Below, piece by piece: positions 35,801 to 50,800 of a stretch of DNA of 64,000 bases; the first letter of the stretch is position 1, and the number at the start of each line of letters is the position of its first letter. The position numbers and the translations under genes are program-made. Source of the stretch: Edolisoma coerulescens (Eukaryota > Chordata > Aves > Passeriformes > Campephagidae). The notes under the pieces were generated by a model. That model worked only from the letters and a program-made list of their open reading frames with translations, did not search any database and was not told the origin of the DNA. Location of the stretch: positions 806,245 to 870,244 of the forward strand of contig VWZW01007725.1 in assembly GCA_013397115.1 (NCBI GenBank), written 5' to 3'.

Positions 35801-38800
35801 TTGGCTAACGAACTGTGTAAGAAAGCTTGGGGAAATTCCATAAACTCAACTGCTTGATTCAGTGTTTGATGTTTCTAAATGTCAAATACAGTTTCATGAA
35901 AGGAAGATTCGTGTGCTCCTATACCTTGAGTATTAAAGTGCCCATTCTCAGTCTTTGGCTCCAAAGGCTGTGGTGGTAACTGCTACTGAAGAATGTCCTC
36001 TGACTGTTTTGTGACACTTAAGACATCAACTTCTATTTTACTGCATGAGCTACTTTGTTTTGTTGTTGGTTTTTGTTGTTTATGTTAAAACACAGCTGGT
36101 ATGTGCATGTCTGCTGCTCTGGATTATTGTTTACTTGTAGCCCTTACTGGCTTACAGTGAATAGCTTGCATGTCTCCTGGCCATCAACCACATGCAGATG
36201 GCAAACTGAGCCCAAAGGGGTGGCACAGGAGTGCTTTAGTCTAGGCTGGCCTCCATGGCTATGAAAACAGTATAGAAGTGAACAACTGTAATTACTGTAA
36301 CAAACTGGAGACCACTACTCTCTGCCTTCTAATTAAGGTCCATTAATGCTAAAAATCTCCCCTAGTTTGCCAGCTGAGTCTTGTCTGCTTTTCAGATAAT
36401 GTTTTGAGGGGTTTAAACTATGTAACTTCTTTCTTAGATTTGTTCAGGATCATGCTAGATCAAACTTGATTTGGAACTTCAAAACACGGGAAGAACTGAG
36501 AGATACTCTTGAGTCTGAGATGAGAGCATTTAATATTGACAGAGAACTTGGTAGTGCTAATGTTATCTCATGGAACCACCAGGAGTTCGAGGTAAATGAC
36601 CTACTGTAGGACAAACTGCATCTGTAAAATATATCTACTTGAAATGTCACTTCTATCTCTTATTCCACAAGGGAATCTTGTGTTGATGATCCCTGACTGC
36701 AAGCTAGAATTCTTTTGAGGTTATGGAATAAGCTGCTAAGGCTTGAATCAATGAACAGGCACTACTGTCCAGTGTCACTGTGCAAAACAGAAGCCTCTTT
36801 AACCTAACAAATGACACTCTAGAGATGAAACATTTATCAGAACCCATGGTGTATTCTTGCATTAAGGCAAGAGTTGGTCCTTACACTGTTATCCAGTGTC
36901 AAACAAGTCATACTTGTTTTTGAGTGTGTTCTATCAGACTCGTTTTGGGTAGTTTCAGAAGTCACTTCTTCCTGATAACAAGTTTACTGTCTTCCTTTCC
37001 TTCAGGTTTCAGTAATCATGTCTGTTAAATACTGGGTTGCCAAATCATGAATAGGTTATGGGGCTAAAACATGCTGCATTGTAAATTATAGATGAAGGGC
37101 ACTGTCATCCGATTCTAGGAACAGCAGTACCTAAAGTAAAAAAAAGACTTTGATGCTTCTGCAAAGCAATCAGTGTGGTCTTTACTGGCTTTCTCAAAAC
37201 ATCTTGCAAGATGTTTTCAAGTAATGTGCTAATAAACACTTCATGTACTGTTCTCTTATCTCCAGTATTGTCGTGGTTCCACATAGTTTTAATTAATGTG
37301 TAACGCTTCAGCAAAGCAAGGCCACACTTGAATTCGGCTGCAGGATATTCCTTAGATATTCCCGTTTCCATCCTTGTTAGAGTACAGCTTTGTGGTGACA
37401 TTTGGGCTGAGAACTATTAGTGAAATGAGAATAAACTTGGTTTGGGGAATTTCTCAGCTGATAACTGCAAATCAGGAAGAACTGCAAGACATCAGGCTGA
37501 TGCTTTATGAGAGAGAACTAGTTTATGTGTGCAATTTATCCCTATCACACAACTACAGGTTGCTTCTTTACCTTGGTGAAGTAAATGGCTAAGACTAGGT
37601 TTAGATTGGTATTTCTTTCATTGGCATTTGTCTTCCAAAGCTTCCTTCAGGTATAGGTCAGGCACAGTGTCTGCTATCCCAACTTTTTAGCAGTGCAAAC
37701 TGGGACAGAATCAGAAGTACAAATTTGAAACTTAGTAATACAGACTTCCCCCATGTACTCTGCACTCCTATGTGGTTTATGCTGCTGGAATGTATCAGTA
37801 GCATTCTTGCATCTACAACACAGGATACTTTGGGACTGGATTGAACAGCTGCTGTCTCACAGATTTGCTTTTAAATAGTTAAAATGAATATGTTATTTGG
37901 ACTATGCTGTAAGTATTTGAACTAGATAGTGGTGACAAAGGCTTTTTCTATCAACTGTGGAACCTGTCACTTTGCCAAGGGGGATGGTGGCCTAAGACTC
38001 CTCTGAAAGCATACTAGTTAGTGGGATGTCTTAGTATTGCATGCTGTGATCAAATCTGTAGATAACTTTGTGGCCTCATAACAGTAATCTGCAAACTATA
38101 GATAGAAAAAAACACTGTAGAGTGGCTTTTGTTGTATGTTAGAGGTACCTCTAATTGAAGTGCTTGCCAAATGCTTGTTACCACTTAGCATTGAGGCATT
38201 TGTTAAATTTAATGTAGTTGCTCTGAAGTTAATGATGGTTCTTATTGTGCAATTTTATTTCAGCTTCTTGTTTTGTGAACTGATGCCTCTAGGCTTTTAT
38301 TATCCAGCAGAGTAGCAAGTATAACTAGTAATTAGGTCATACTTGTGTTTCATACTTGCAGCAACATTAAGTGAAATACCTTGCACTGGAATAACTACTT
38401 ATTAAAACTCGAGTCACTGAATGCATCATGTATTATCCAAATTTAGTTAATAAAACCAGCTGATATAAGAAACAAGTTAGTTAAAGGCTGGAAATGGAGA
38501 GTTCAGTAGAATGAGAAGCTTCATTTATTCAGGGGGGCAGCAATAGCCAGTGATTTTGTATTTTGTAGATGTGTGTTTCTTTAACAGAAAACTTGCAGAT
38601 TTCAGTTTTCCTACAGCTTAGGAGTGGTTGCTAACCTTGTTGAGTTTTTAGATGGAATCAAGTTCAGTATTGTTATGCAAGCAAAATCTTACATAAGGAG
38701 AAACAATATATATTGTTAAGTTAGGTGTTCTGTATTACAGGTGAAATATGAGTGCCTTTCTGAGGAAATAAAAATAGGGGATTATTATCTAAGACTGCTG

Positions 38801-41800
38801 CTGGAAGAAGATGAAACTGAAGAGAGTGGAGCAATCAAAAGATCGTGAGACATTATTAAAATCTTATCTCATTCCTAAGGTCCATGTTTGTTTCTTTACT
38901 AAAATCTCATCTCTTTTTTAGATATGAATTCTTCAATGAACTCTACCATCGGTTCTTGCTTACACCAAAAGTGAATATGAAATGCTTATGTCTGCAAGCA
39001 TTGGCCATTGTTTATGGAAGGTGTCATGAAGAAATAGGACCATTTTCTGATACTAAGTATATTGTTGGAATGTTAGAAAGGGTGAGAATTATTTTAAATT
39101 ACTGGGTATAGTAGTTAACATACTGCTAGTCCAACATATGTTCAGTTACTTCAAGTTACTGTGAAACCCAGTTTTGGGTTTACAGAATGTGAATACTTTT
39201 TTCCATGCTGTAAACAGCTGTTCTTAGTATCTTCCTTTGTTTCAGTTTCATTGAAGTTTAACTAAAAAAACTGCTAATCTTAGAGGTATTTCAGACTAGT
39301 CTTTTTAAGGCCAAAAAATGCAGATATAACTTCAGCTTGCTTTTGAAAAATGCAGAAGCTTTATAAGAGGAGAACCTTGTTTCATATCACGTTATTACAA
39401 AGTACTGACTTTGAGTCGCAGCCCCAGACCTAATGAGGTGATAGCTTTAGATAAGCACATGTGGTGGATTGGATTTGTAGTGGTAGCTCCTTTGCCTATT
39501 AAGTGTCTGTGAAGTTATGTCTGACAACTGATTCGGCTTGCAAAAATAAATTTCCATGCAGTCTGAAGGAGGAGTTCTTTCCTTGCATCAGCATGGGTTT
39601 TGGCTGTTGCAAGTGAAACTGAACCAGTGTAGTCCCTTGTTATTTTGCCTTGAGCCTTGATAGTCTCACCAGGGCTGTAATATCAAAGATCCTCTCTAAA
39701 AGTATTCTCTTTTTCTCTTGTGCTTGTTTTAACTAATTCACTTGGAATCCAAATACAGTCCTGATAGAACAGTAGACTTAGCAGAATAGTGGGTTTGATC
39801 CAGGGCAACAATAGGGTTGGAGGGCAAAAAGGCCTTTGCTCCTCTGTGGTAGAAACCTTTATTAGCTGTGCATGAAACTGAACACTTAATAGTCGGGAGT
39901 TTTATCTGGGCATGAAAAAACAATATGGGGCTTTGCAGGTGCAACTGTGTTGACTTTTGAAGGGAACTTCTACTATGTGCTATGAAATACCAACTTGTTC
40001 TTTTCTGCTGCAACAGTGCACTGACAGGCTTGAGCGGGACAGATTGATCCTGTTCCTCAACAAGCTGATCCTCAATAAGGTAAGGTGGACACATACAATT
40101 AATAGCAGTTTATCGGTCTTTTGACTGTATGAAGTAGTCTGAGCTAGTCTTTCAGGGTTAACTTGAACAAAAATTCAAGTATTGAGGGAGTTTTAGAACA
40201 ATGTTTGATACAGCTTTCTGGGATGTGATAGCTGTTATTTACTGGTGAGAAAGCTGAAGGAAATGTGTAGATATTGTGATTGTACAATTCTAGTCACTTT
40301 AGAGAATGATTTGACTTTTTTTTTGGTCACTTCTTACTTGAATAAAACTATTCATTGCTTAATTGTTGCAATGCTTATCTAGAAAATGCTTTTTGTAACT
40401 CCATTTGTTAACAGAAAAACGTGAAGGACCTTATGGATTCAAATGGTATCAGAATCCTTGTAGATCTTCTTACTCTGGCACATCTTCACACAAGCAGAGC
40501 TACAGTCCCTTTGCAGGTATGTGGCCTTTGTTTCTTACTACTCTTATGTTGCTTTGTGAAAGGGACAATTCTTAAAAAAATCAATCTACTTTTCACGTTT
40601 TCTGTAGAAATGTGATATTTGCACTGTGAAGCTAAAGCTATTCTTGTAAACATCAACTTTTAGAGCAACGTGATTGAGGCAGCACCTGATGCAAAGAGGG
40701 AGAGCGAGAAAGAATGGTACTTTGGCAATGCCGACAAGGAAAGGAGTGGTCCTTTCAGCTTTCAAGAGGTACCTGTCAGCTTCAGACTCACAACCTGACA
40801 AATGATTTCTGTCCTGATGACTGGGTGTGTTTCAAACAGTGAGAGGGACCATAAACAATGCTAAAGAATGTTCTCCAAGTAACTCATAAGGATTAAAGCT
40901 AGATAAGAGACTTGATGTTGTGCTAAGAACTACAGCCTTTTTGGTAAGACTGCCTATCACTCCATGCCCCAACTAATGTTGCAACATAATCTGACACCTA
41001 CTTCATGATTCTGTGACAGAGTTACAAACACATTGAATTTTCATGCAGCTGTAATAGTCTGCCATACAGCAGTTAAAAGCTTGTCATGAGTGTGAGTGTT
41101 TAGGAGCAAAGGTGGCTCTGAATGCTGGATCAACTAAATTCATCTCTAATCTTGCAATAGATGCAGGAACTATGGAACAATGGAAAGCTGACATCAAAAA
41201 CTCGTTGCTGGGCTCAAGGTATGGATGGCTGGCGACCCTTACAGGTCATCCCTCAGCTGAAATGGTGCTTGCTTGCCAGTGGCCAGCCTGTGTTGAATGA
41301 GACTGACCTTGCCACACTTGTTCTCAACATGCTCATCACCATGTGTGGATATTTTCCCAGCAGGTAAACAGTGATTTTCAGCAGAAGGGGTTAACTTTAT
41401 CTGGCAGATGCATGTATTCATAAATTTTGTCTTAAAGCTTTTATTAGAAAGTAGTACATTAAGGAACTCTATTAAAGAGCCTTTTACATGGTAGTAATTA
41501 ATTCTGTGGGCAAATAGAGAGTTTATAAATGAGACAATACTAATAGTGTGAAAGGGACTGCAAGAATGAATGCACAAGCTATGTGCGTTTATAATGCTAT
41601 AGACAGGCTCTGTTTAACTTAAACAAAGCTGCTTTAATGCAGGACACTAAACCACACTTACCAAGTGACAACAAACTTTGAAGTTGACAAAAAAAGACAA
41701 GGAATATGGCTTCAATAGTCTCATGCTTAATAAAATTCCTCTTTCAAGAATGAACAAAGGCACGTGTGCTTACTGCTGTACTACTATTGATTTTTTCAGG

Positions 41801-44800
41801 GATCAGGATAATGCTATTATAAGACCTCTGCCTAGAGTGAAAAGGCTGTTGTCAGACAGTACTTGCCTTCCTCATATCACTCAGGTAAGTAACTCTTCAA
41901 AAATGTACCTAAGTGAGTGCAAGTTTGACTTTACCATCTTCCTCATGTGGATGTTTTAAGTGGGGCAAACACATCGAAGAATGGTTGTACTATTGCACAG
42001 ATCTCTGACCAAGCAGTTGTTCATTTCATAGAGTGTTGTTGCAAATTTCATGCTTTTCAGACAATATCTCAAAAAGAAATATTTCCACCCTTGGAGATAC
42101 TGAAAAGCCTCCTGGACATGGTCTTTGTCAACCAGGTCTAGAAGACCATGCTTTTAGCAGAGGGGTTTGATGAGATGATCCCTTTCAACTTTAAATATTC
42201 TTTGTTTGACACTTGCTATTTTTAAGCTGAAGTATTCTTTAACTGTAAGTCCTGTAAGTTTACTGGGTTGTCTCAATAATTAGTTAAAACTTCAATTTTG
42301 GCTGGATAGCTTGTACTGCTTGCAGCTAATGTAAATGCTTGTCTTTATTTTCAGCTATTACTGACTTTTGATCCTATCCTTGTGGAAAAAGTTGCTGTAT
42401 TGCTCTCTCATGTCATGCAAGACAACCCTCAGTTACCTCGTTTTTATCTGAGTGGAGTATTCTTCTTCATCATGATGTACACAGGTTCCAATGTACTTCC
42501 TATTGCAAGGTGAGGAAAAAGAACAGCCAAAAGTACTTCTTAATTGCTCAGGGCTGCTGCTCTGCATCTCTACGTGCTCTGTGGAGTGTGGCTTGCTAGA
42601 ACCAACATGAAATTCTTCTTCTAGAAGAATTGCCTCCTTGTGATCTAGTCAGTCACTAAAAAGTGAATTGCTTATGATCCTTCCAGAGAGGGAATGAGGG
42701 CGTGTCTGATGATGCAGTTCTAACAGTACAACTGGGTATGCCTTATTGTAGAAGAATAAACCATTACAAGCTCTGAAGAGCAGTAACACAGGCTACATAT
42801 ATGCTAATGTAGCTTTTGATAGTAGGCAGCTATTGAAAGGGTTTAAAAAACCTAATAGCCTCTTTCAATATTGAAGCCTAAAACAGTTAAATCGGTCTGT
42901 ACTGCCTGATACACGCACTGCACATGCAGGTGGCTATTGCAGTTCATTCCAGTACTTTTCCTCTAAATGCAATAGTTCATAAAAAGCTGTCCCTGCAATT
43001 CCAGTTAAGTCTCTTGTACAGTGAAATGCATTGGAAAATGATTGCGTGCTTCCATGATGACTCTGGTGTAATAGAACTGTCAGCAGTTAGTCTAAAATCA
43101 TCTTGTTACATCCCTGCAGTGATGATCTAACAGTGCAGAGGTTGTCTGTGTGTCTATCAACATCTTTTTTGTGTGTATAGGAAACAAGCTTTCAGGAACA
43201 AGACTTTCAAACTGAAATGATGAACATAAGGCAAGATTTATAACATGGGAGTGCTTAGCTTGGTGGAATTCCCAAGGATTAAATGAACTTTGTACAGAAA
43301 TTCATACAACTGTTGCTGTTACTCTTTTATCTCAAAGTAAATGTATAATACCTGCCAGCCTGGACTGTGTTGGTCTTCTTACTATTTAAGGGTACCTAAA
43401 TATCAGTCAAAAAGAAAATAATTGCTGTTTCTCTTCTAGGTTTTTGAAATACACTCATACAAAACAAGCTTTCAAGTCTGAAGAAGTGAGTAGATTGCAA
43501 CAGTAACTACCTCTGTTTCCAAATAGTTTTGCAGACTACCTATAGTTGTTTTAACTAGAATTTAAGAAGTATGAGGGAAAAGGGGGAGACCTTTTAGGTG
43601 TCAAATAGTTAGCAAGACAGAATTCAATTACCTTTGAGATGACAATGTGATCTCTTCTGTAGACAAAAAGTCAAGATGTAGTTCAAAGAAGTATACTTGG
43701 ACATATTCTTCCTGAAGCAATGGTGTGTTATTTAGAAAACTATGAACCAGAAAAATTTTCTGAGATATTCCTTGGAGAATTTGACACTCCGGAAGCAATT
43801 TGGAGCAATGAAATGAGGTAACTGTTTTCTCTCAGAGGGACAAATAAATCTGAACTACAGGTTTTGTTGAAGAGGTATTTCATATTCTTAAAGAAGGCTG
43901 AAAATACCTGGATTCCATGGCTTCCTCTTGTTTGCCTTCTGCAAGGGCAATGTCCTGCATTACCCTCTGCTTCAACCAAAAATAACCAGGGCAAGAGAGA
44001 GCAGAATTGGCAGTGGGAAGGGGAATATTTCCCTGAACATCTTGATTAAGTTACTTTTGTGAATGGAGACTTGACGGTGTACGTGAAGTGTTTTATACTT
44101 ACTCATTTATATGTACTTTTTTATTACCAGCGCCTATCTCTGTGACATAGCTCTAATATTCCGATACATACTGGGGTCTTCCAGAAAGTGAAGAGGTGTT
44201 GAGAAAGGCAAAATATCACTTTTAATTGTTTTTGATAAAATAATTTTCATGGTGTTTAAATAGTTCTGTAGTATAATAGGACAGAATCCTATTCTAAATC
44301 CCTAATGAAACCTGGGAAACGTCTAAGGAAAACCTTTTCAGAAGAAATCATTGAACACACTTGTACAGTGAGTGAGGGTTGAGGACTGCTGGGCAAGTGT
44401 TAAACTAAACTTTGTAACTTTTAGGCGTCTTATGATAGAGAAGATTGCAGCTCATCTTGCTGACTTCACCCCTCGTCTTCAAAGCAATACAAGAGCCCTC
44501 TACCAATACTGTCCCATCCCAGTTATCAACTATCCACAACTGGAAAATGAGCTGTTCTGTAACATTTATTACCTCAAGCATCTTTGTGATACACTCAGAT
44601 TTCCAGACTGGCCAATTAAAGATCCTGTAAGTAAGAAGTATTTTAGGATTCATTTAATTCTTGATCTTTCAGTCCTAAAAGTTAACAAAAAGTCCTAAAA
44701 TATTAAGGAAATCAAATGCTAAGTTTGTTGCAAGTAACTGCTTTATTGTGAATTTTGGTCCACAAGTGAATACATTAAACCTGTTTTATCCTGAAGCAGC

Positions 44801-47800
44801 AAAGTGTTCTTTCCATATAGCAACCCCATACGTATATCCTTCTTGTGGTGACTACTTAAATAGCAAAGTAAGGCATCCAAGAAACTTCAGAGAGTGTTTC
44901 AGTGAACCTTGTTTGTGGGGTGTAGGGAAATGGGAATCGTGACTTTTGGGGTTCTTATTTGTCCACGCTGCACAAGAAACCAAGCTAACATGTCAGTACA
45001 TTAACTGAAGTGGAGAGATCTTTTTGGTACTAGTCTATGGACTTGATCTGGCTAAGCAGCATTATTTATTCATGCAGCTTTGCAGTTTTGGTAGTACCAA
45101 GATGTGAACTACATCTTATTTAATTGATTCTCCATCTTCTAATTTGACTCTTACATAGTCATTTTAATCTTAAGGTGGTTTTATCTTGGAAAAAAAACCA
45201 GGATCATGAATAAAGCAGCATTTTATTAAAAATTATGTTTACTGGTGTCAGCATAAATGAAACTAATAATTTGCAATTATTCAGGTTAAACTGTTGAAAG
45301 ATACCCTAGAAGCTTGGAAGAAGGAGGTGGAGAAGAAGCCACCTACCATGTCAATAGATGATGCTTATGAAGTTCTTAACCTACCCAGAGGACAAGGCCA
45401 GTAAGTTGTTTACAGGATTTAAAGTTGTATAACTACTTTTATATAAATTCCATGCACTGACCAAACTGAAGTTTCTTATCTCAGTACTTGGAACGAGTTA
45501 GTGGTACCAGGTCAGTCACATGTAGCACCTTCTTTCACAGTGGAAGATTGCTTTGCTAAAAAGAAACAAAGCTTGGAAATACAATTCCAGTGTTTGAGAG
45601 AATAACTGTAAAAGTGTTTAGATAAGCTGAAAATGGGGAAAAGAATGCTTTGAGCTCTGCTGTTTTAAAGGACAAACTTCAGACTCAACCATAGTGAGCA
45701 AAGAATATGGCAGAACTTAAATATGTTCAAAGTGGCACTTTTCTTTCTAATAATTTTTCTCCCTCTCACATATTGCCCTTTTTCCTGGTGATTATATCCG
45801 TAGAATTTTTTGCCTTCTCTCTTGACACTGGTTTCTGACTTCAGGTCTCTAGAAGTGAACCAATGGCAGTTTGTGTTTATCCTTCAAGAACAATGCACTT
45901 ATTGCAAATCATGAAATACTAACTTTTAACACTTGTAACTCATTTAGCATCTTCATTTAAAATATTCAGGGACTTCTGGTTATTATATTAAGTACAAGAG
46001 GTATTAAAATACTTTCAGTCTCTAAAATGTCTTCCTATTGTGACCACGTGGTTACCCCCCATTCAGTGTAAGATGATGAAGTAGGGTTTTAAAATGGAAA
46101 TAGGAGAGTGATAGTTTTCACTCAATTGCAGTTACTTGTAGTACTGTTGTCAGAACCCAGGCTGGTTTTGCTGTGGTTGTTTTTGGTTTTTTGTTATTCA
46201 GTGTAATTGATGGAACTTGTTTTCCTGTAGAAATGATGAAAGCAAGATCAGGAAAGCGTATTTCAGGCTGGCTCAAAAATATCACCCAGACAAGAATCCA
46301 GAAGGCAGGGTATGTACAGCACAAATTTATGGTGTTAATAAAATGGGAACATATTCAGCTATTATGTATATTAAGAATTTTGAAATGCACACTTAAATTT
46401 TCTTTCTTCCTTTTAAAAGCTGTGCCCTAGGTGAATGCTAAAATACAGATTAATGCTACAGATGTATAATTTAACTAATGTCATTCAAGGATTTAGGAGT
46501 TCTACAGTAAACTGGTATAGTCAGATCAGACTTGCATCTCAGAAATGGTCTTGTTTAGAGAGTTACACGGGACCTAAATAACCTATTTGTTCTATTTCAG
46601 AGACAGACTGCATCCTCTGCCCATTCTCACAATCCAGCGGTACTTACTGCTTTTGTCATAGTATGATTGACTTAGTTTAAGTCTCTTGCCTTGGGCAGAG
46701 TTCAGGAGACAAAAGAGAACTACTCTATGAACCAGTGTTGTTTGCAGTATTTTCTGAAGTGCAGTGAGGCAACAGAACTAGTGCTGTTGCTAATAACCTG
46801 AATGCTTTATTTTACCTGCATTTAAACTGATGCTCCAGTAATTCAGAGGGTTCTTAACAACTCTTATGACTGTTTCTCCTTATTTGCAGGATATGTTTGA
46901 AAAAGTGAATAAAGCATATGAGTTTCTATGCACAAAGTCTGCCAAGGTGATAGATGGGCCAGATCCAGAAAACATAATCTTGATCTTGAAAACTCAAAGC
47001 ATCCTCTTCAACAGGCATAAGGAGGGTAAGCATGCTGTTTTGTGTTCATTTCTTTAGTGGTCATTTCAGTCAGCTTTAATCTCCTCTCTTCTTGAGTCTG
47101 CTCTGTTGATCTGGTTTCTGACTTGCCACAGCGTTATGTTGCTATGGTATAGGGCTTGAAACAGGACTTTTTCTTCCATGAAATAAATTAATCTGCAGTA
47201 AAACTTAATTCAAAACAGCATGAATGGCTCTTTGAAGTGCTCTGCTCCAATATTAATCAGTTTGAATCTTCCTCTGTACGGAGAAAATCCTCACTAGTAC
47301 TCAGTCACTGAAATTCTGGTTATACATGAGATTGCACTCATCAGGCTGTTAACAACGAGACATTCTTGCAGAAATTCTGACCAGTGTTAGAGTCCTCGGG
47401 TGAGTGTGCTGCAACGTAACCTATCTCATTGCTCAGTTGGGAAAGAGGGTTAGCTAGAGCACCCTAACACTTGGCTCCAACTACAGTCCCAGGCTGGCAG
47501 CTGCTGCCATGTCCAAGTCTTGCAGAGTCAACAGTGTTTTGATGCGTAAGTGTTACGTTATAATGGCAAACTAAGAACCTCACATGCAGTCGTAGTTCTG
47601 TCAGTTGTGTGGAGCTAGGGACAGCATTGGTAGAGACTTAAGCGGGTTGGCTTGCAGTTGGCTCCATATGAAAAATGAAATTATTCTTTAGCACTGCTGA
47701 ACTCTACAGGAATGAAAAACACAATTTAAAGCTTAAAATTGTTGTGTCAAAGTGGACAATGTCCTTATAGGCTTATTTAGTCAATCCTGGTTCTGGAGAG

Positions 47801-50800
47801 AGACAAGCATCGTTGGGAAGGCTGTGAGCTTGGGGGCTCACTGAGCTGGAAGATAACTCATGTAAGATCAAAAAGACTTTTCTGCGAAGCTCTGTTAGCT
47901 TGTAGCCTGAGCAGTTCTAATGTGATGAGGAGTCAGATGGGGTGGACTGCTCAGTCTTGCTCCAGATTTCCCAGGTGTTGGCTTTCTTTGACTCCTAGTC
48001 CTTATATATCTGTCTTCCACTGATAATTTTGTGGTGACTTAAATTGCTTAGACTCTGCATATACATAAACTTGGACTTCTTTTCCTCTTTCAGATTTGAA
48101 ACCTTACAAGTATGCAGGCTATCCTATGCTGATAAAGACCATTACCATTGAAACATCAGATGACCTCTTGTTTTCCAAAGAATCTCCACTGTTGCCTGCT
48201 GCTTCGGAACTTGCTTTTCATACTGTCAGTTGTTCAGCGTTAAATGCAGAAGAACTGAGGAGAGAAAGTGGAATTGAGGTAAATGTAGAGAAATGTGTTG
48301 AATGGCATGCTTTTAGTCTAACTTTCTCATAGCTAGAAATCTTAGATCCTCAATGCATAGGAAATCAGATGTGATTGAGAATCACTCTTGGTCTTGAGAC
48401 ACCTGTTATTCATAACATCTTAGATATTCTGGATACAGTAGGAGAAACATCTTGCAGAGTATACCCCTTTCTGGACCTAGGCTTGTCTATTGAACTGTGG
48501 ATAAGCAATCTACATACAAAGTTTCTCTACTCCTTTACAAAACTGCTGCAATTTTAATGTAAAAGAATAGATAAATGTGAACAAGTCACTTGAGCAGAAG
48601 GCCTTTTCATTGCACATATTACAATATTAGAACTATTTAGGTTGGAAAAGACCTTGAAGATCCTTGAATCCGACTGTTAGTCCCAACACTGCCAAGTCCC
48701 ACTAAATCACATCTATATGTCTTTTTAAATACCTTCAGGATGGCAACTCAGCCACTTCCCTGGGCAGCCTGTTCCGGTGCTTGACCACCCTTTCAGTGAG
48801 AAATTCCTCCTAATATCTAATCTAAACCTTTCCTGGCACAACATAAGGCCATTTCCTCTTCTCCTGTCTCTTGTTTCTTGGGAGAAGAGACCAATCCCCA
48901 CCTCGCTACAGGCTCCTTTCAGGTGCTTGTCAGAGAGTGATAAGGTCCTTCCTGAACCTCCTTTTCTCAAGACTAAATAACCTCAACTCCTTCAGCTGCT
49001 CCTTATCAGACTTGTACTCCAGAACCTTCCCCAGCTCTGTTGCCCTTGTCTGGACACTCTCCAGCACCTCAGTGTCTTTCTTTTAGGGAGGGGCCCAAAA
49101 TTGAACACAGCACTCAGCAGTGCCAAGTACAGGGGGACAATCACTGCCCTGGTCCTGCTGGCCACACTATTGCTGATGCAGGCCAGGATCTCATTGGCCT
49201 TCTTGGCCTCCTGGGCACACTCTGGCTCGTGTTCAGTCACTGTTGACCAGCACCCCCAGGTCCTTTTCTGCCAGGCAGCTTTCCAGCCACTCTGCCCCCA
49301 GCCTGTAGTGCTGCATGGGGTTGTTGTGACCCAAGCGCAGGACCTGGCACTTCGCCTTGTTGAACCTGATACAGTTGGCCTTGGCCCGTTGGTCCAGCCT
49401 GTCCAGATCCCTCTGTACAGCTTTCCTAGTCCCTGTCTGACTTGGTGTCATCTGCACACTGACTGAGGTATGAGCTCTCATGTGAGAAGGCTGTCAACCC
49501 TTAAAGCATCAAAGGTTCTTACTAGCGCATGCAAGAAATTTTGCACTACAAACCGTTTAAGCAAGCAGCAGATTTTTGTCAAATGTTTCCCTTCAGCCAT
49601 TAAAAATGACTTTACCAGCTGATGTTTTGTTTTTGCTGGCCTTTATTTGTTTTTGTTGTGACTGAACTTGTGCATCATCCAATCCTCACAGGTATTGCAA
49701 GAAGCATTTAATCGTTGTGTAGCAGTCTTGACTCATTCTAGCAAGCCAGATGATATGTCTGTGCAGGTGAGTTTAAAGCAGCAGCTTTAACTGAGTGTAT
49801 TGTCTTCTCAGAAGACTACATGGTGGATGTGTATGTATAATAAGATAATAAACACAAATGTGCATATAGATAATAAAAACATTGATGTAGTATTGTATAT
49901 ATTAAAAATACAGTTGTAAACATGCATTTTTCCTCTACTTGGAACCAATAAAATACTGTGTTTTGTAGGTATGTGGATACATTAGTAAGTGTTATAGCGT
50001 AGCAGCTCAGTTTGAGGAATGCAGAGAGAAGATTACAGAAATGCCTAACATAATTAAGGACCTCTGTAGACTACTGTATTATGGCAAGGTGAGTGCTCCT
50101 TTTCCTTGTCTAAATGGGTGTTTAACTGTTAAATGTTTAGTGCATATTCTGCTTTTAGGGCAGATAAGACAATCAGATTTGTAGAATGGTTTGTGTTGGA
50201 AGAGACCTTAAGTTCATCTAATTCTAAACCCCCTGCCATGGGTAGGACACCTTTCACTAGACCAGGTTGCCCAGACCCCTGTCCAACCTGACCCTGAAGA
50301 CTTCCAGTGATGGGGCACCCACAGTTTCTCTGGGCAACCTGTTTCAGTGCCTCACCACCTTCACAGTGAAGATTATCTTCCTAATATCTGATCTAAACCT
50401 ACTCTCTCTGTTTGAAGCCTTTTCCCCTTGTCCTGTCACTCCACATGCGTGTAAATAGTCCCTCTCCTTTTGTGTAGGCTCCCTTCAGGTACTTAAAAGC
50501 CACAATGAGGTCACCTTGAAGCCTTCTTTTTACAGGCTGAACAAACCAAATTCTCTCAGCCTTTCCTCATCGCTGCAGTCAATCATGAGATACAGAACTC
50601 AACTGCCTTGTTTCAACACTTTGAATCCATTTAGTAGATTTAAACTGCAGCCACTCTAAAGATTCAGCAATTTCTGCCTTTTAACTGACATGTCTAGCAG
50701 CTTGGCTTAGTGTACTAAATCAGCAGATAAAAGTACTACAAGTAGATCTTGCATAAACAGACTCTTAAGTCAGCATAAACTCTGGGAACAGTATTCAAGA

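Noticed and set aside
41219..41224. Donor-like AAG|gtatgg inside exon 28
   Set aside because: Using it would cut the exon to 58 bases and shift the frame. The full 203-base exon matches the family continuously.
49101..49481. Open frames of 121 and 82 codons on opposite strands
   Set aside because: Both lie within the CR1 copy at 48622-49476. The minus-strand frame shows reverse-transcriptase-like remnants of the repeat and has no start or splice context.
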